A program made the position numbers and the translations under genes. The notes under the pieces were generated by a model. The model was not told the origin of the DNA. It worked only from the letters and a program-made list of their open reading frames with translations, and ran no database searches. Shown piece after piece: positions 52,188 through 62,130 of a stretch of 64,000 nt of DNA. Source of the stretch: Atriophallophorus winterbourni (lineage: Eukaryota > Platyhelminthes > Trematoda > Plagiorchiida > Microphallidae); assembly GCA_013407085.1 (NCBI GenBank), contig JACCGJ010002998.1:1-64000 (forward strand). The letters are read 5' to 3'. Position 1 is the stretch's first letter, and the number at the start of each line of letters is the position of its first letter.

Positions 52188-53110
52188 TCCAGACACCCAA
52201 ATCTTTTACTTCACTGAATTTTTCAAGGACATGCGAACCTATGTGATATGTATACTCTACTCGATTCCCCACATTCATGATCCTGCATTTGTTGAAGTTA
52301 ATAGGCAGTTTGTTCTTCAACGACCAGCTGTGAAGCATATTAGGATCATCTTGTAATAGCAGACTGTCTTCTAGACTACGAATTCTGCGCCAAATCTTTA
52401 TGTCGTCTGCAAATGACGATACGTAACATCGAAAAATTTCCGGTATTTCGTAGACATAAACCTTAAAGGGGTTCGGATAAAGGACTGAACCTTGGGGAAT
52501 TCCGCTTGCTGCTGCGATTGGTTTGGATAATGCACCATCAACACGTACGTGGTTAGTGCGATTTGTTAGGTAGTCATTTAGCCAATTCAATAACTTTCCA
52601 GTGATACAGAGCCTTTCAAGCTTCTTCAGTAGTATGGAATGGTGAACACGTTTGAATGCTTTCGATATATCTAAGTAAAAAGCATGTATTGCTTGTCCTT
52701 TATCGACCGATTTTGTCCAATCTTCCAGTAAATTAGACAAACGGGAATAATTTCGTCTGAATCCATGCTGGTTCCTCGAAAGCAACTGATTATTCTCGAA
52801 ATATTTCATTTGATCCTCAACAATGAGTCGCTTGATTAATTTTGAAATCACTGGTAACAGAGTAACGGGTCGGTAATTAGAAACATCGGAGCGATTTCCA
52901 CCTTTGCAAATTGGAGAAATTATTAAACGTTTCCGCATACCAGTGTTTGTTCGAACAAATAAGTGAGTGGTTTGTATACCAAACTTGCAAATTGCTTCAA
53001 TATTTCGGGGTTATTCCGTCGGCCTCAGGAGACTCTCCGGTTTTAAGATTAAATAAACCTTGGAGGAGGCGTTTCTCAGTGACACTTATTTCACTTAGGG
53101 CAAGCGTGTT
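52188..53110 (-). pseudogene. CR1-like RT fragment (separate family, CR1-H)
   Basis: The minus strand encodes PEADGITP, then ISPICKGGNRSDVSNYRPVT, QHGFRRNYSR, YLDISKAFKRVHH, SGIPQGSVLYPNPF, active site SFADDIKIW and KDLGVWM, where it ends at RTE sequence. It is open for 277 codons (52105-52938; the last 25 or so codons are RTE-derived). Sequence differs from CR1-A, -B and -C. ORF1, the endonuclease and the 3' end are missing. Confidence 0.8.
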
Positions 53111-53199
53111 TGAAAGTGTTGGATTTGGGCTGTTTATTGCATGTTGTATCGGGTTGAATACCGATGATGCGTTCACGGACGCTACTCCAGGTTTCGCAT

Positions 53200-53541
53200 G
53201 TCAAAAAGTACATGCCTATGGCAATGTTGTCTTCGGTATCAAACGTTTTGAGAGAATAATAACTGCTAAAATAGGGCAAAACCTAGAAAGGAACGGCTCA
53301 GCTATCTAACATGGATTCTGCATAAATCGTTCTTTGCTAAAAAATGTGCTCAATAAGCTTAGACGATTGGACGAGTGTTGTAGATGCAGGTGACTGTATT
53401 CGTTCATACTACAATGAGATTTCTAAAGCTTTCGACGGACTCGATCATAATTTACTCTTGATCAGGCTACAGAAACAAGGTATTGTTGGAAAATTTTATG
53501 ACTATATTAGTGATTACCTTAGTAACAGATACACCAAGTGA
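53200..53541 (+). pseudogene. CR1-B-family RT fragment
   Basis: Plus-strand pieces IKRFERIITAKI, ISLDDWTSVVDAGDCI and EISKAFDGLDHNLLL, then YISDYLSNR, match CR1-B RT (KVFERIITAEI, LDDWTRIVDAG, DYLSNRHI) with shifts. It stops before the active site. Confidence 0.7.
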
Positions 53542-54241
53542 CTCCCGAATATCATCCTAGAGCTCATGGTAAACACTCTTCGACAGCACACTTTAAGGCC
53601 TCTGCAATATGTGATCACGCTACCAAACTGATTTTCGGCTCAACGTTTGCCGGAAATTTAAATTATTTGAATCATTGTTAAAAGTATTGACAATGAAACG
53701 TTCTTCGGAATTTATTTACTTTATCTGACGATCATTTGAATGGGACAAATTTACGCATTATGAGTTTGAACAGGTTGACTTTGCCAATTTTACACCGAGA
53801 TTTCATACTTGATACACGTGAATAGTGATCTTGCTTTTGCTACCTGGCATATGCATGCAACTCCGAAACTCTAAAAGGTTTTTGTAGTCAAGGATATCGA
53901 TTGACCAGAAGTAAGCAATGAACTTCTACTTGTGGTTGGTGAATAAGGTCACCGCTGAAATTTGACTCATCTATCCAGCACAACTGCGAGACCTATCTTG
54001 TAATTCTCGTGTTTTGCTAATATAGACACTCAATCGAGCTAACCCGCACTTATCTGATGAAAAGGGGAACTTAAAATATAATGAACCTAGAACCATTTAA
54101 CGAATGGTTAGCAGAACTTGGATTTCAAAACACTGATAAATTGGGTTTCTGCAAGAAGATACACTTTCTTCAGATTCACGAATGACGACGCGATTCTCGA
54201 TTAAATGATGAAACCATTGTAACGTGAGGTTAAAATCCCCA
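53542..54241. other. no gene seen
   Basis: No conserved frame; probably decayed repeat sequence. Confidence 0.4.
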
Positions 54242-54287
54242 GCACTACAGCCTGTTTCTGGCTGTTTCCAATTATCAGGTCGAGACA
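54242..54287 (-). ncRNA. hammerhead ribozyme relic
   Basis: Minus strand: CTGTCTCGAC, CTGATAA (required G changed to A), TTGGAAACAGCCA, GAAAC, then AGGCTGTAGTG. The layout matches subfamily B, but the first core box is broken and helix I lost. The flank TTTACCACT also fits the repeat family. Confidence 0.5.
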
Positions 54288-54659
54288 GCAGGATTAGTTT
54301 CAGGAGACCTCGAAACAGGTAGAAAGTGGTAAACTAATTTAGTCTTTATGTACACCGTTAAATAATGTTAAAAGCACAATATAAGCTGGTGATTAGCTAA
54401 TTGTTATATGCAACAACGTGCTACAGTTGACTTCCATAATAGTGATCCGACGTGGCAATATGAATTTCTTTAGACTCGGGAGACAACTTCAGTTAATGTG
54501 TCCGGAACACGGTAAGCTATTATGGACACTTTTATTGACTTGACGGTAGAGGAAGATTTTTCAAAATGCGTGGTTTTATAGGCTGCCCATTAACACTGCT
54601 TGATATCGTTATGTCTTTTCGATCCGGCATAAATGACTTAGTCCACATTAACGGTTGCA

Positions 54660-54835
54660 CTACTGTTGTTTTTAATATCCGCAGTGTTTGCGAAACAAAA
54701 TATCTGAAATTTCTCATTTCAGCAATCAGTTATCTGCTGACATTGTCACTGTAACCGAAACGTGATTCCACGGTCAGGTGAATGATTGCGAGTTGGCAAT
54801 TTCCAACTTGATCATTCTTCGGCCAAACCGCTAAA
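54660..54835 (+). pseudogene. CR1-C-family endonuclease start
   Basis: Across two frames it reads KISEISHF, SNQLSADIVTVTET, FHGQVNDCELAISNLIILR, close to the CR1-C endonuclease start (DIIAITETWFYDQVNDCELA). A stop replaces the Trp of TETW. Confidence 0.65.
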
Positions 54836-55462
54836 TAGCCTTTGGTGTCGTAAAACAAAATGCATTCTTGAACACAAACTCTTCTGCATTTGCTTTGTTT
54901 TGGTGCTGAAGCACATTTTTCGGATGATAACAGCTTGTATTTGCTTATGAAAGGCTCTTCAAATTGAATCGTTGGTGAGCACAAAACAAGGTACTGGATT
55001 TGCCAATAAGTGACCTGCTATTTGCTGACCATGCAGCCTTTATTACTCACTTCAAAAAGACATCCAGTCGTTGATGGACTGCCTTTTGTTCTTTTCAGCT
55101 CAAACTAGCTGATAATTTGGAACACTGCGGAACAAAAACATGTTATCCGCTTGCATTGTTCATCCATGCCCGACATGGAAGCAAGGAGGCCAACACTATA
55201 TACATGGCAGTGCGGTAGATTATCAAGTATCCACTTCCGACACAGTCACACAATTGGGAAAATGTGACTACCCAGAAAATTATCATAAACATTTGTAAAA
55301 TGAGTAGGCACAATAGTTGAGAAATACTATTGTAGCGAGTTGTGGGTTGTGAAGTAAAAGCTAGATTGATTGCGCGGTCGTTTCAGGTCAACGAGTCGCA
55401 CGTAACCGCCCACGTTGCACGCAAGCACATCCATTGTGTCTTGATTTATCCCCGAGGTCAAC
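54836..55462. other. unassigned, with an RTE 3' UTR-like trace
   Basis: Near 55155-55205, GTTCATCCATGCCCGACATGG resembles the RTE 3' UTR at 52140 and a trace at 60590. Otherwise nothing recognised. Confidence 0.35.
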
Positions 55463-55771
55463 CTGTCCAACGCTAATCGCGTTCACCCACAAATCGCACG
55501 AAACAAGAGAAACCGATTGCTCAAACGTGTTTATCACCTAGAAGAAAAGTAATAAATCACACGCATATCATATATAAGCAAAGCCATCAACCACATCCAT
55601 CAACCACTGATCCTGAAACATATCTGTCCTCGTTATCACTTCGATCTGATTTGACAGTCGTTATCTTGCCAATCGGAACACTTCAAAACCACGCCACACA
55701 GTGCTCGTTTGACCGACATTGACGAATTGCATATCGTTCGATTGCGGCTGATGTTGTCCATCTTATCATAA
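55463..55771. repeat. unclassified dispersed repeat DR1, copy 2
   Basis: Same blocks and order as 9328-9583, with extra bases in the middle (a CATCAACCAC direct repeat near 55590). Same orientation in the window. No coding capacity. Confidence 0.6.
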
Positions 55772-56164
55772 TTTAGAATATATTGTCGGTAGAACCGTTC
55801 GAATATAATCAATTCAGAACCCCAAATAATATGAGTTCTCAATTGTCTTCGCCGTTTTTTTCGGCGCTTCTTGCTCTGGTGTTGCGTCGGAGGGTGAAGC
55901 TCTGCATATCATTAGAAAGCTCGTGTGTAGTGCTTATCACTAATGCATTTCGCACTTTCTCGCTATGAGAGTATATTATATAATGAAATGAGCGAAATCA
56001 AATCATACAAAGCTTCGTGATAAACAAACGTGCTTCGTGGGCCCGACCAGTATGGAGAGGATCAAAATTGAGCGCATCTAGCCTAGATATGTACTATTTT
56101 CATAAAGTACTCTCTTTCACAATTACACAACGATTACCCCATTAGGATTTATGAACGGCTTTTC
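55772..56164. other. no gene seen
   Basis: No conserved frame or repeat recognised. Confidence 0.4.
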
Positions 56165-56480
56165 AATTTTAAGTTCAAGATTTATGTTTGAAAATGCATC
56201 CACGTTCGCAATCACAACGGGTTTGAAACATGGTATGTAATGGACTGGGGTATGGCAGAGAATTTGAAGACGATATTGGTGTTGGCTCACATATTATTGT
56301 CGTTTCGATTTAAATAGAGTCAAACTAGTAAAGTTTGCAACATTCGTAGCTAGTTTATTCCAAATAAAATTGAAACGCATTGAATTAAAGTAACTGCGGT
56401 AGTTCACTTTGGGTTGTGGAATAACCAACATGAAACCATCAACTTGAATCATAGCAGCAGTTTGAAGTGGGAATAACATA
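56165..56480 (-). mobile_element. 5'-truncated CR1 3' fragment
   Basis: The minus strand encodes the CR1 C-terminal block in decayed form (NYRSYFNSMRFNFIWNKLA, then LTLFKSK) and ends at AACATAAATCTTGAACTTAA near 56165, the CR1 tail signature. Confidence 0.65.
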
Positions 56481-56950
56481 TATTATTGTTTGTAGGAAGG
56501 TATTATAAAATTTGTACGTGAGTTTATTTTCACCTTGCCTATTCATTTTTTGAGAGTTCTTATCCCTGCCGCCTGAGTCTGTCAAAGAATAGGGAATTTT
56601 GAAATCCATCGACTAGCTTAGACCCAGGTTGATACAGCAACTATAGTTTATGAGACCTAATGTCCGTATATGGGTTGAAAATTCTAGAACACGGTGTTTA
56701 TTTGTGTTCTTCGCTAGACAAAACAAACCCGGAGAAAATCCTTAAAATAATGTCGTCGTAACAAACTTAGCAGACGATAGGCTTATTTGAAAACAGTTTC
56801 ACGTTGAATACCATCATTTGTATTTACAAAAAGTCCACACATATATCTTCAATCTTTTTCGGTAAAATTCAACCATTTTTGATTAAAAACGTTGAAACTT
56901 CAAAACACCAATGATTTCAATATACAAGAAAATGTGAAAAATAATATTAG
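56481..56950. other. no gene seen
   Basis: No conserved frame recognised; the end (56960-57000) has a trace of the CR1-A ORF2 end and 3' UTR on minus (ATCAAATATAAGGCTCATGA). Confidence 0.4.
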
Positions 56951-56995
56951 AACAAGTAGAGTATATCAAATATAAGGCTCATGAAAGATGCTAGT

Positions 56996-56999
<4 letters not shown>

Positions 57000-57046
<47 letters not shown>
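57000..57046. repeat. (AT)n microsatellite
   Basis: Pure AT repeat immediately before the duplicated segment. Confidence 0.95.
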
Positions 57047-57047
<1 letters not shown>

Positions 57048-57730
57048 CCTGTTTTCTTGCATTGTTGTTCTATTCGATACATTCCTCAAATTGTTCGAAT
57101 CCTCTGGATAATGATTTCCTGATCATCGAGGTTATTAAAATTATCCATTGACTGATATGAGCGTCGTCTGAGTACATTTCAGATGTGATAATCCATCGAT
57201 ACTTTTGTGGATGTGATTGATTTCACAAAGACACTTCGCCTGATAATATACATCCAGTGAATGAGTGCTTTGCACAGAATGATGATTACCATTTCATATG
57301 TGCACTATTTAGTTGACACGACCGTGGAAATTTAACCAGAGGGTGGGATTACAGCAATAAATTATGAGAAATTATAAAGCCTTGAGTTCTATCTCCAGAT
57401 AAATAGCTGTGGAATAGGACGACATGCTGTTTTTCGACAACGCAGCCTCATTGCTTACTCACGAGAGCAGCTTCTGCCGTTAAAATCTCGAATTTTGATG
57501 GTATGCACAGACTTTGATTTAAGCATCAATATGACCAAAGTATTTGGTAAAGGGACTGCATCGCGTCCAAGCATCAATGTTGAAAACTGTAGGCTTGAAA
57601 ACGTACATAATTTCACGTATCATGAAGAAATTATTCCTGTTAAACTCTAAATAGAAACTAAGATTTACAAGCGGAATGACTGAAAAACAATATCTATTTA
57701 AAAAAGCTCATTTGCATGCATTTCCATCAC

Positions 57731-57775
57731 ACACTTCTCGAGCGGTCTCGTGCTATTTGCACTCATCAGGTAGGG
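57731..57775 (-). ncRNA. hammerhead ribozyme relic (GAAA changed to GAGA)
   Basis: Minus strand: CCCTAC, CTGATGA, GTGC-AAATA-GCAC, then GAGA instead of GAAA and ACCGCT instead of ACCGGT. The lost core A should abolish cleavage. Confidence 0.7.
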
Positions 57776-58045
57776 TGAGTAAGATCAGGATTCGCCTGCG
57801 CTTGGTACTGTGGAAAAATGGTAAACAAGTTGCGCTTTTATGCCACTGATGGATGAGGTTGGGACGACTAACATTCTCAATCACATGAGCGCACACTCAT
57901 TTTAACTGAGACAATCTACACAGTGTACATGAGTTTGGGCTGATCAGATTGAAAAGGTTGGTCGTACCCACCTTATCCAACATTGGCGCAACTGGATAAA
58001 CAATCTTCCACTGTACCAAGCTCGTGTGGATACTGATCTTACTCT

Positions 58046-58087
58046 CCTTACCCGATGAGTGCAAACAACACGAAACCGATCGTGGTG
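58046..58087 (+). ncRNA. hammerhead ribozyme relic (CTGATGA changed to CCGATGA)
   Basis: Plus strand: TTAC, CCGATGA, GTGC-AAACA-ACAC with one mismatch, GAAA, ACCGAT, C, GTGG. The core U to C change and helix III mismatch suggest inactivity. It forms an outward-facing inverted pair with the relic at 57731-57775, like the array at 44-45 kb. A (GT)n run follows. Confidence 0.7.
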
Positions 58088-58199
58088 TGTGTGTGTGTGT
58101 GATAGAGATGCGCGTATGCGGATACTGATGCTAATGTCTCGCGTTCGTTGCAAAAAAACGTTACTCAACTGATCCAGTAGTATAAAGAAGTGTATCTAA

Positions 58200-58705
58200 T
58201 CAATCTGCTGGATAAAAGTGAACGAAACCTGATGCTTTTCTTTCAGATCGTGAACAGAAAGGCTAGAGTAAAGCCACTTACTACGGCTGGAAATACATCC
58301 ACTGCTCTTGAAGCCGGTAACGAACTGACTTAATTTTACTCTAGATTGTTCTACCCTAATGAACGCATATGTTGCGATATGTCTTTATTTAGATGACAAA
58401 TTGACACAATACACTATATCGCTGTGAAACCCGAGTGTCCTGGTAAAGATAAACCTTCCCGCCTACAACCATGCTCCCAAGGTCTATTCTCAACGGTCTC
58501 TGATCATTACAACCTGCCACTGAGTTGCATGTAGGTTGCTAGTGACTGGAAAAGTGGATGAATCACTCTGATATACAAAGGAGGAAACCGATTCGATGTG
58601 CCTAACTACAGACCAGTCACGTTGTTGTCACTGGTCTCTAAAGTTAACGAACGATTTGTAGCTAACAAACTTATCAAATAAACGAGTTGCAGAGTATGAT
58701 TTCTT
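58200..58705 (+). pseudogene. CR1 RT start fragment
   Basis: Pieces IVNRKARVKPLTTAGNTSTA and ALEAGNELT, then FYSRLF, DWKSG, IYKGGNRFDVPNYRPVTLL and SLVSKVNERFVANKL correspond to the linker and first RT blocks of CR1-A-type ORF2. Stops and deletions throughout. The same fragment lies at 62240-62720. Confidence 0.75.
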
Positions 58706-59397
58706 TACTTCAGGTACATTTGTTTTAAGTTTATGAGCAGTGACCGGTATCGCTTCAGGTTAGGTGAACATGAAGCAATCAAAACACACCACTGTTAGTA
58801 GATGAATCATCACTCCGCAGAACATAGAAAGCTGAACGCAACGAAGGTGAACCAATGTTTTCGCGCTCGTAGTGAGAGTGCACGTTTTGACCTACAAAAG
58901 ACGCATTATTTTTCATCGATAATGTGTAAAAATTATTCTGCAAAAATGGTTTTGTTATATGCACAAACCATAACATTGAACAGCGTAACAGCGTCAATGT
59001 CTTATTCCAAAATTCTAAATATTCGAACTGAAAGTTGATAGCTTTCTGAAAATAAATGGAACAATGTAATGACTCGATGTAGTTAAAGGTTTCAAGTATT
59101 TAATGGGAGTATTTCGAAACCATTAAAATAACAAAAAATTAAACATAACAAGTGTATCTAGGATAGGCTTACAAATTATGGATATGTTAATCCAATTATG
59201 CTTTAAAGGCCTCAATGCAGTGAGAGTCAGAACCGCACGCAGTTAAATTATGTTAAAATAGATCGTCCGCCTAGCAAACTTAGTGCAGGCAGAACTTGTG
59301 ATCTAGATTGAAGAGTTATATCCGCCTCTCGTCTACTCTCTACATTAATGAACGTAGGTCTCCTTTAATAGACACTATTCTATAGGTAATAATAATA

Positions 59398-59406
59398 TCA
59401 AGGCTT
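59398..59406 (+). other. 9-bp target duplication of ribozyme insert, left copy
   Basis: TCAAGGCTT here and at 59583-59591 flank the insert. The duplicated segment has a single TCATGGCTT at 63437-63445. Confidence 0.85.
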
Positions 59407-59582
59407 GACCAAAGTAATGTGTTGCTCACATCCCCATCCCTTCCACACCACTACCGGTTTCAGGCTGTTTGCCATCGTCAGGTGGAGACAGTAAGAGCAG
59501 GTTCAGTGAGCCTTAAAACAGTGGATTAAAGGTAAACAAGGTTATACTTGTATGCCAACTGTTATATAGGGTTCGTACAATT
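59407..59582 (-). mobile_element. 176-bp hammerhead retroelement insertion
   Basis: It is present in copy 1 of the duplication and absent from copy 2, flanked by 9-bp direct repeats. On minus it reads GTACGAACCCTATATAACAG, GGCATACAAG, CTTGTTTACC, CCACTGTTT, CTCTTACTGTCTCCAC, then the ribozyme. This is the same order of blocks as the 233-bp monomer at 44-45 kb, so both are subfamilies of one element. No protein is encoded, so it must depend on enzymes supplied in trans. Confidence 0.87.
59446..59487 (-). ncRNA. hammerhead ribozyme, subfamily B, intact core
   Basis: Minus strand: helix I CTCCAC pairs with GTGGTG (one mismatch). Core boxes are CTGACGA and GAAA. Helix II is GGC-AAACA-GCC with a T-T mismatch at its base. 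Helix III is ACCGGT and the cleavage base is A. All invariant core positions are kept (the C in CTGACGA is at the free position). Confidence 0.82.
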
Positions 59583-60250
59583 TCAAGGCTTATTATTTTT
59601 TTTGGTTGAGTCACACAAACCCAGACGTTACAAAAACCCGTGGCTAACCGCACCACCCTGTGGTACTTCATCGTTTTACGATAACAATCATTCGTTATTC
59701 GATGTTATGTTCGCGGTCTGAACCTTTATAATATTTGTGGAAAGATGGGTAAGAATCTGTTAGCCTTTCTACGAAGATTCCGGCAACGCGTTTCAGCTTC
59801 CTATTAATGAATACTTCATGGTCTTTTGACTCAGAGCTAAGTGTTGAGCCTCCGTTTCTCAACAATCATATCCAAAATATATTCTTCCAAATGCGGAGCA
59901 TCTCGCTTTTCCATGTGTTAAACGGTATATCATTCACAGCCATTCAATCTGACACGTTCAAAGATTTAAGGATTTAAATGAATAACAAATCAAAATACTT
60001 TTGCTGTTCCGCACAATCATGATCAAAACTGATTCGAGTCTATCATCCGTGAACAGAACACTTTTTAGTATTGTGAGTGGTGGTAAATCGTTTATGAATA
60101 TGAGATAGAAGCGAACCTAGCAGAGACGTTAGTGGGATTCCGTTGGTGGTTTAATGTTTTTGATATGACTACATTTACTCTCATTCTTGCGCGGTGATCT
60201 GATAGGTAGTCGCACAATCACGAGATGAGTGGATCACAGATACATAAATG

Positions 60251-61097
60251 AAGAAGCGAATTGTATTTGGCTGTAACAAAAGCTTTGACTGTATTCATGT
60301 TAACCTTTGCATCGTTACAATAACTAAACCTGTCCCAGTGATTGAATACGAGATGGACCGAAGACATGAAGACAGCTAGCTGAATACAATCTGAACAGCA
60401 ACTAACTCCCTGTTTTAATGGACTGGTTAAATTTTTGGGGAGATTAACCAAAATGAGTTCTGCCTTTTATTTAAAATTTAATTTTATATACGAGCTGATT
60501 GGTGCAGGTGCAGCAAAAATAAGAAGCAATTGATGAAAATATTCCCAGCCAGTACAACAGCATAAAATACTCATGCTCTTGCAATGTACATCCATGGTCG
60601 ATATTGAACAAAGTCAAAATCAATTGCTTTTATGCCAAAATGAGTGTTTAGTTATGCTGTCGGGGCGAATCAGAGGTCTAATGCCGGCTCTTATGCAAAC
60701 CACGATAATATGTTCCATAATAGAATCGGAATGGATTTAACTCATAAATGGTCAGACATTTTATGTTTGACCAAGTCGAATACTCGGTCTGAAGTATGCC
60801 TACAAATGATGAAAGTGTACGCAAGAAATTGTGACAAATCTCTCTCCAGGATATCCACACGAATGAATGCATCGTTTCGCAACTCCGAATAAATATGTTG
60901 GCAAGTTAAGTAAGTTTCTGTGCAACGCACGTCTGTGTTACTTTAACAACCTTGACGTTACAAAAGGAAACAGGCTCAAATTGACTGACCATGTGACAGC
61001 TCATTTCTTAAAAGCTAACTACCTCAAATTCTATCCTCACTGACTTCTATCTATTCTCTGCAACTTCGTTCTCTCCTTGACCCGCAAAAGATAAATA
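60251..61097. other. no gene seen
   Basis: This stretch separates the two copies of the duplication. Near 60590 an RTE 3' UTR-like trace (ATGTACATCCATGGTCGAT) is visible. Short frames at 60644-60892 lack motifs. Confidence 0.4.
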
Positions 61098-61772
61098 GCC
61101 TGTTTTCTTGCATTGTTGTTCTATTCGATAGATTCCTCAAATTGTTCGAATCCTCTGGAAAATGATTTCCTGATCATCGAGGTTATTAAAATTATCCATT
61201 GACTGATATGAGCCTCGTCTGAGTACATTTCAGATGTGACAATCCATCGATACTTGTGTGGATGTGATTGAATTCACAAAGACACTTCGCCTGATAATAT
61301 ACATCCAGTGAATGGGTGCTTTGCACAGAATGATAATTATCATTTCCTATGTGCACTATTTAGTTGACACGACCGTGGAAATTTAACCAGAGGGTGGGAT
61401 TAAAGCAATAAATTATAAAGCCCTAAGTTCTATCTCCCGATAAATAGCTGTGGAATAGGACGACATGCTGTTTTTCGACAACCCCGTCCTCATTGCTTAC
61501 TCACGAGAGCAGCTTCTGCCGTTAAAATGTCGAATTTTGACGGTATGCACAGACTTTGATTTAAACATCAATATGACCAAAGTATTTGGTAAAGGGACTG
61601 CATCGCGTCCAAGCATCAATGTTGAAAACTGTGGGCTTGAAAACGTACATAATATCACGTATCATGGAGCAACTATTCCTGTTAAACTCCAACTAGAAAC
61701 TAAGATTTAAACGCATAATGACTGAAAAACAATACCTATTTCAAAAAAGCTCATTTGCATGCATTTCCATCA

Positions 61773-61820
61773 CACACCTCACGAGCGGTTTCGTGCTATT
61801 TGCACTCATCAGGTAGGGTG
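61773..61820 (-). ncRNA. hammerhead ribozyme in duplication copy 2 (core boxes intact)
   Basis: Minus strand: CACCCTAC, CTGATGA, GTGC-AAATA-GCAC, GAAA, ACCGCT, C, GTGAGGTGTG. Unlike its partner at 57731-57775, GAAA is kept. Helix I pairs over eight positions with one mismatch. Helix III ACCGCT has lost its palindrome, so folding is doubtful. Confidence 0.7.
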
Positions 61821-62088
61821 AGTAAGATCAGGATCCGCCTGCGCTTGGTACTGTGGAAAAATGGTAAACAAGTTGCGCTTGTATGCCACTGATGGATGAA
61901 GTTGGGACGACCAACATGCTCAATCACATGAGCGCACACTCATTTAAACTGAGACAGTCTACACAGTCTACATGAGTGTGGGCTGATCTAATTGAAAAGG
62001 TTAGTCGTACCCACCTTATCCAACAGTGGCGCAACTGGTTAAACAATCTTCCACTGTACCAAGCTCGTGTGGATACTGATCTTACTGT

Positions 62089-62130
62089 CCTTACCCGATG
62101 AGTGCAAACAACACGAAACCGATCGTGGTG
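62089..62130 (+). ncRNA. hammerhead ribozyme relic in duplication copy 2
   Basis: Same changes as 58046-58087 (CCGATGA, one helix II mismatch, ACCGAT), so these arose before the duplication. Confidence 0.7.

Larger units (their letters stand above)
57047..60180 (+). repeat. large direct duplication, copy 1
   Basis: It aligns with 61098 to the window end at an offset of 4051, then 4040, with roughly 95 percent identity by eye. It starts AGCCTGTTTTCTTGC. The unit includes two ribozyme relics, a CR1 RT fragment and a decayed CR1-A-like copy. Copy 1 has an extra ribozyme insertion at 59407-59582 and a few small indels. Confidence 0.9.
59090..60250 (-). pseudogene. decayed CR1-A-family 3' half
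   Basis: Read on minus, it matches CR1-A from the RT motif GIPLTSLLG (GVPQGSVLG in CR1-A, near 60140) through the FADD region (frameshifted, about 60050) to the C-terminal region around 59380-59640 (plus-strand bases ACCCAGACGT and TTCTATAGGTAATAATAATATC match CR1-A at 30786-30850). It is interrupted by the ribozyme element at 59407-59582. Confidence 0.7.

Noticed and set aside
55320..55460. Possible tRNA or tRNA-derived SINE head near 55.4 kb
   Set aside because: Box-like motifs are weak and no cloverleaf can be drawn.
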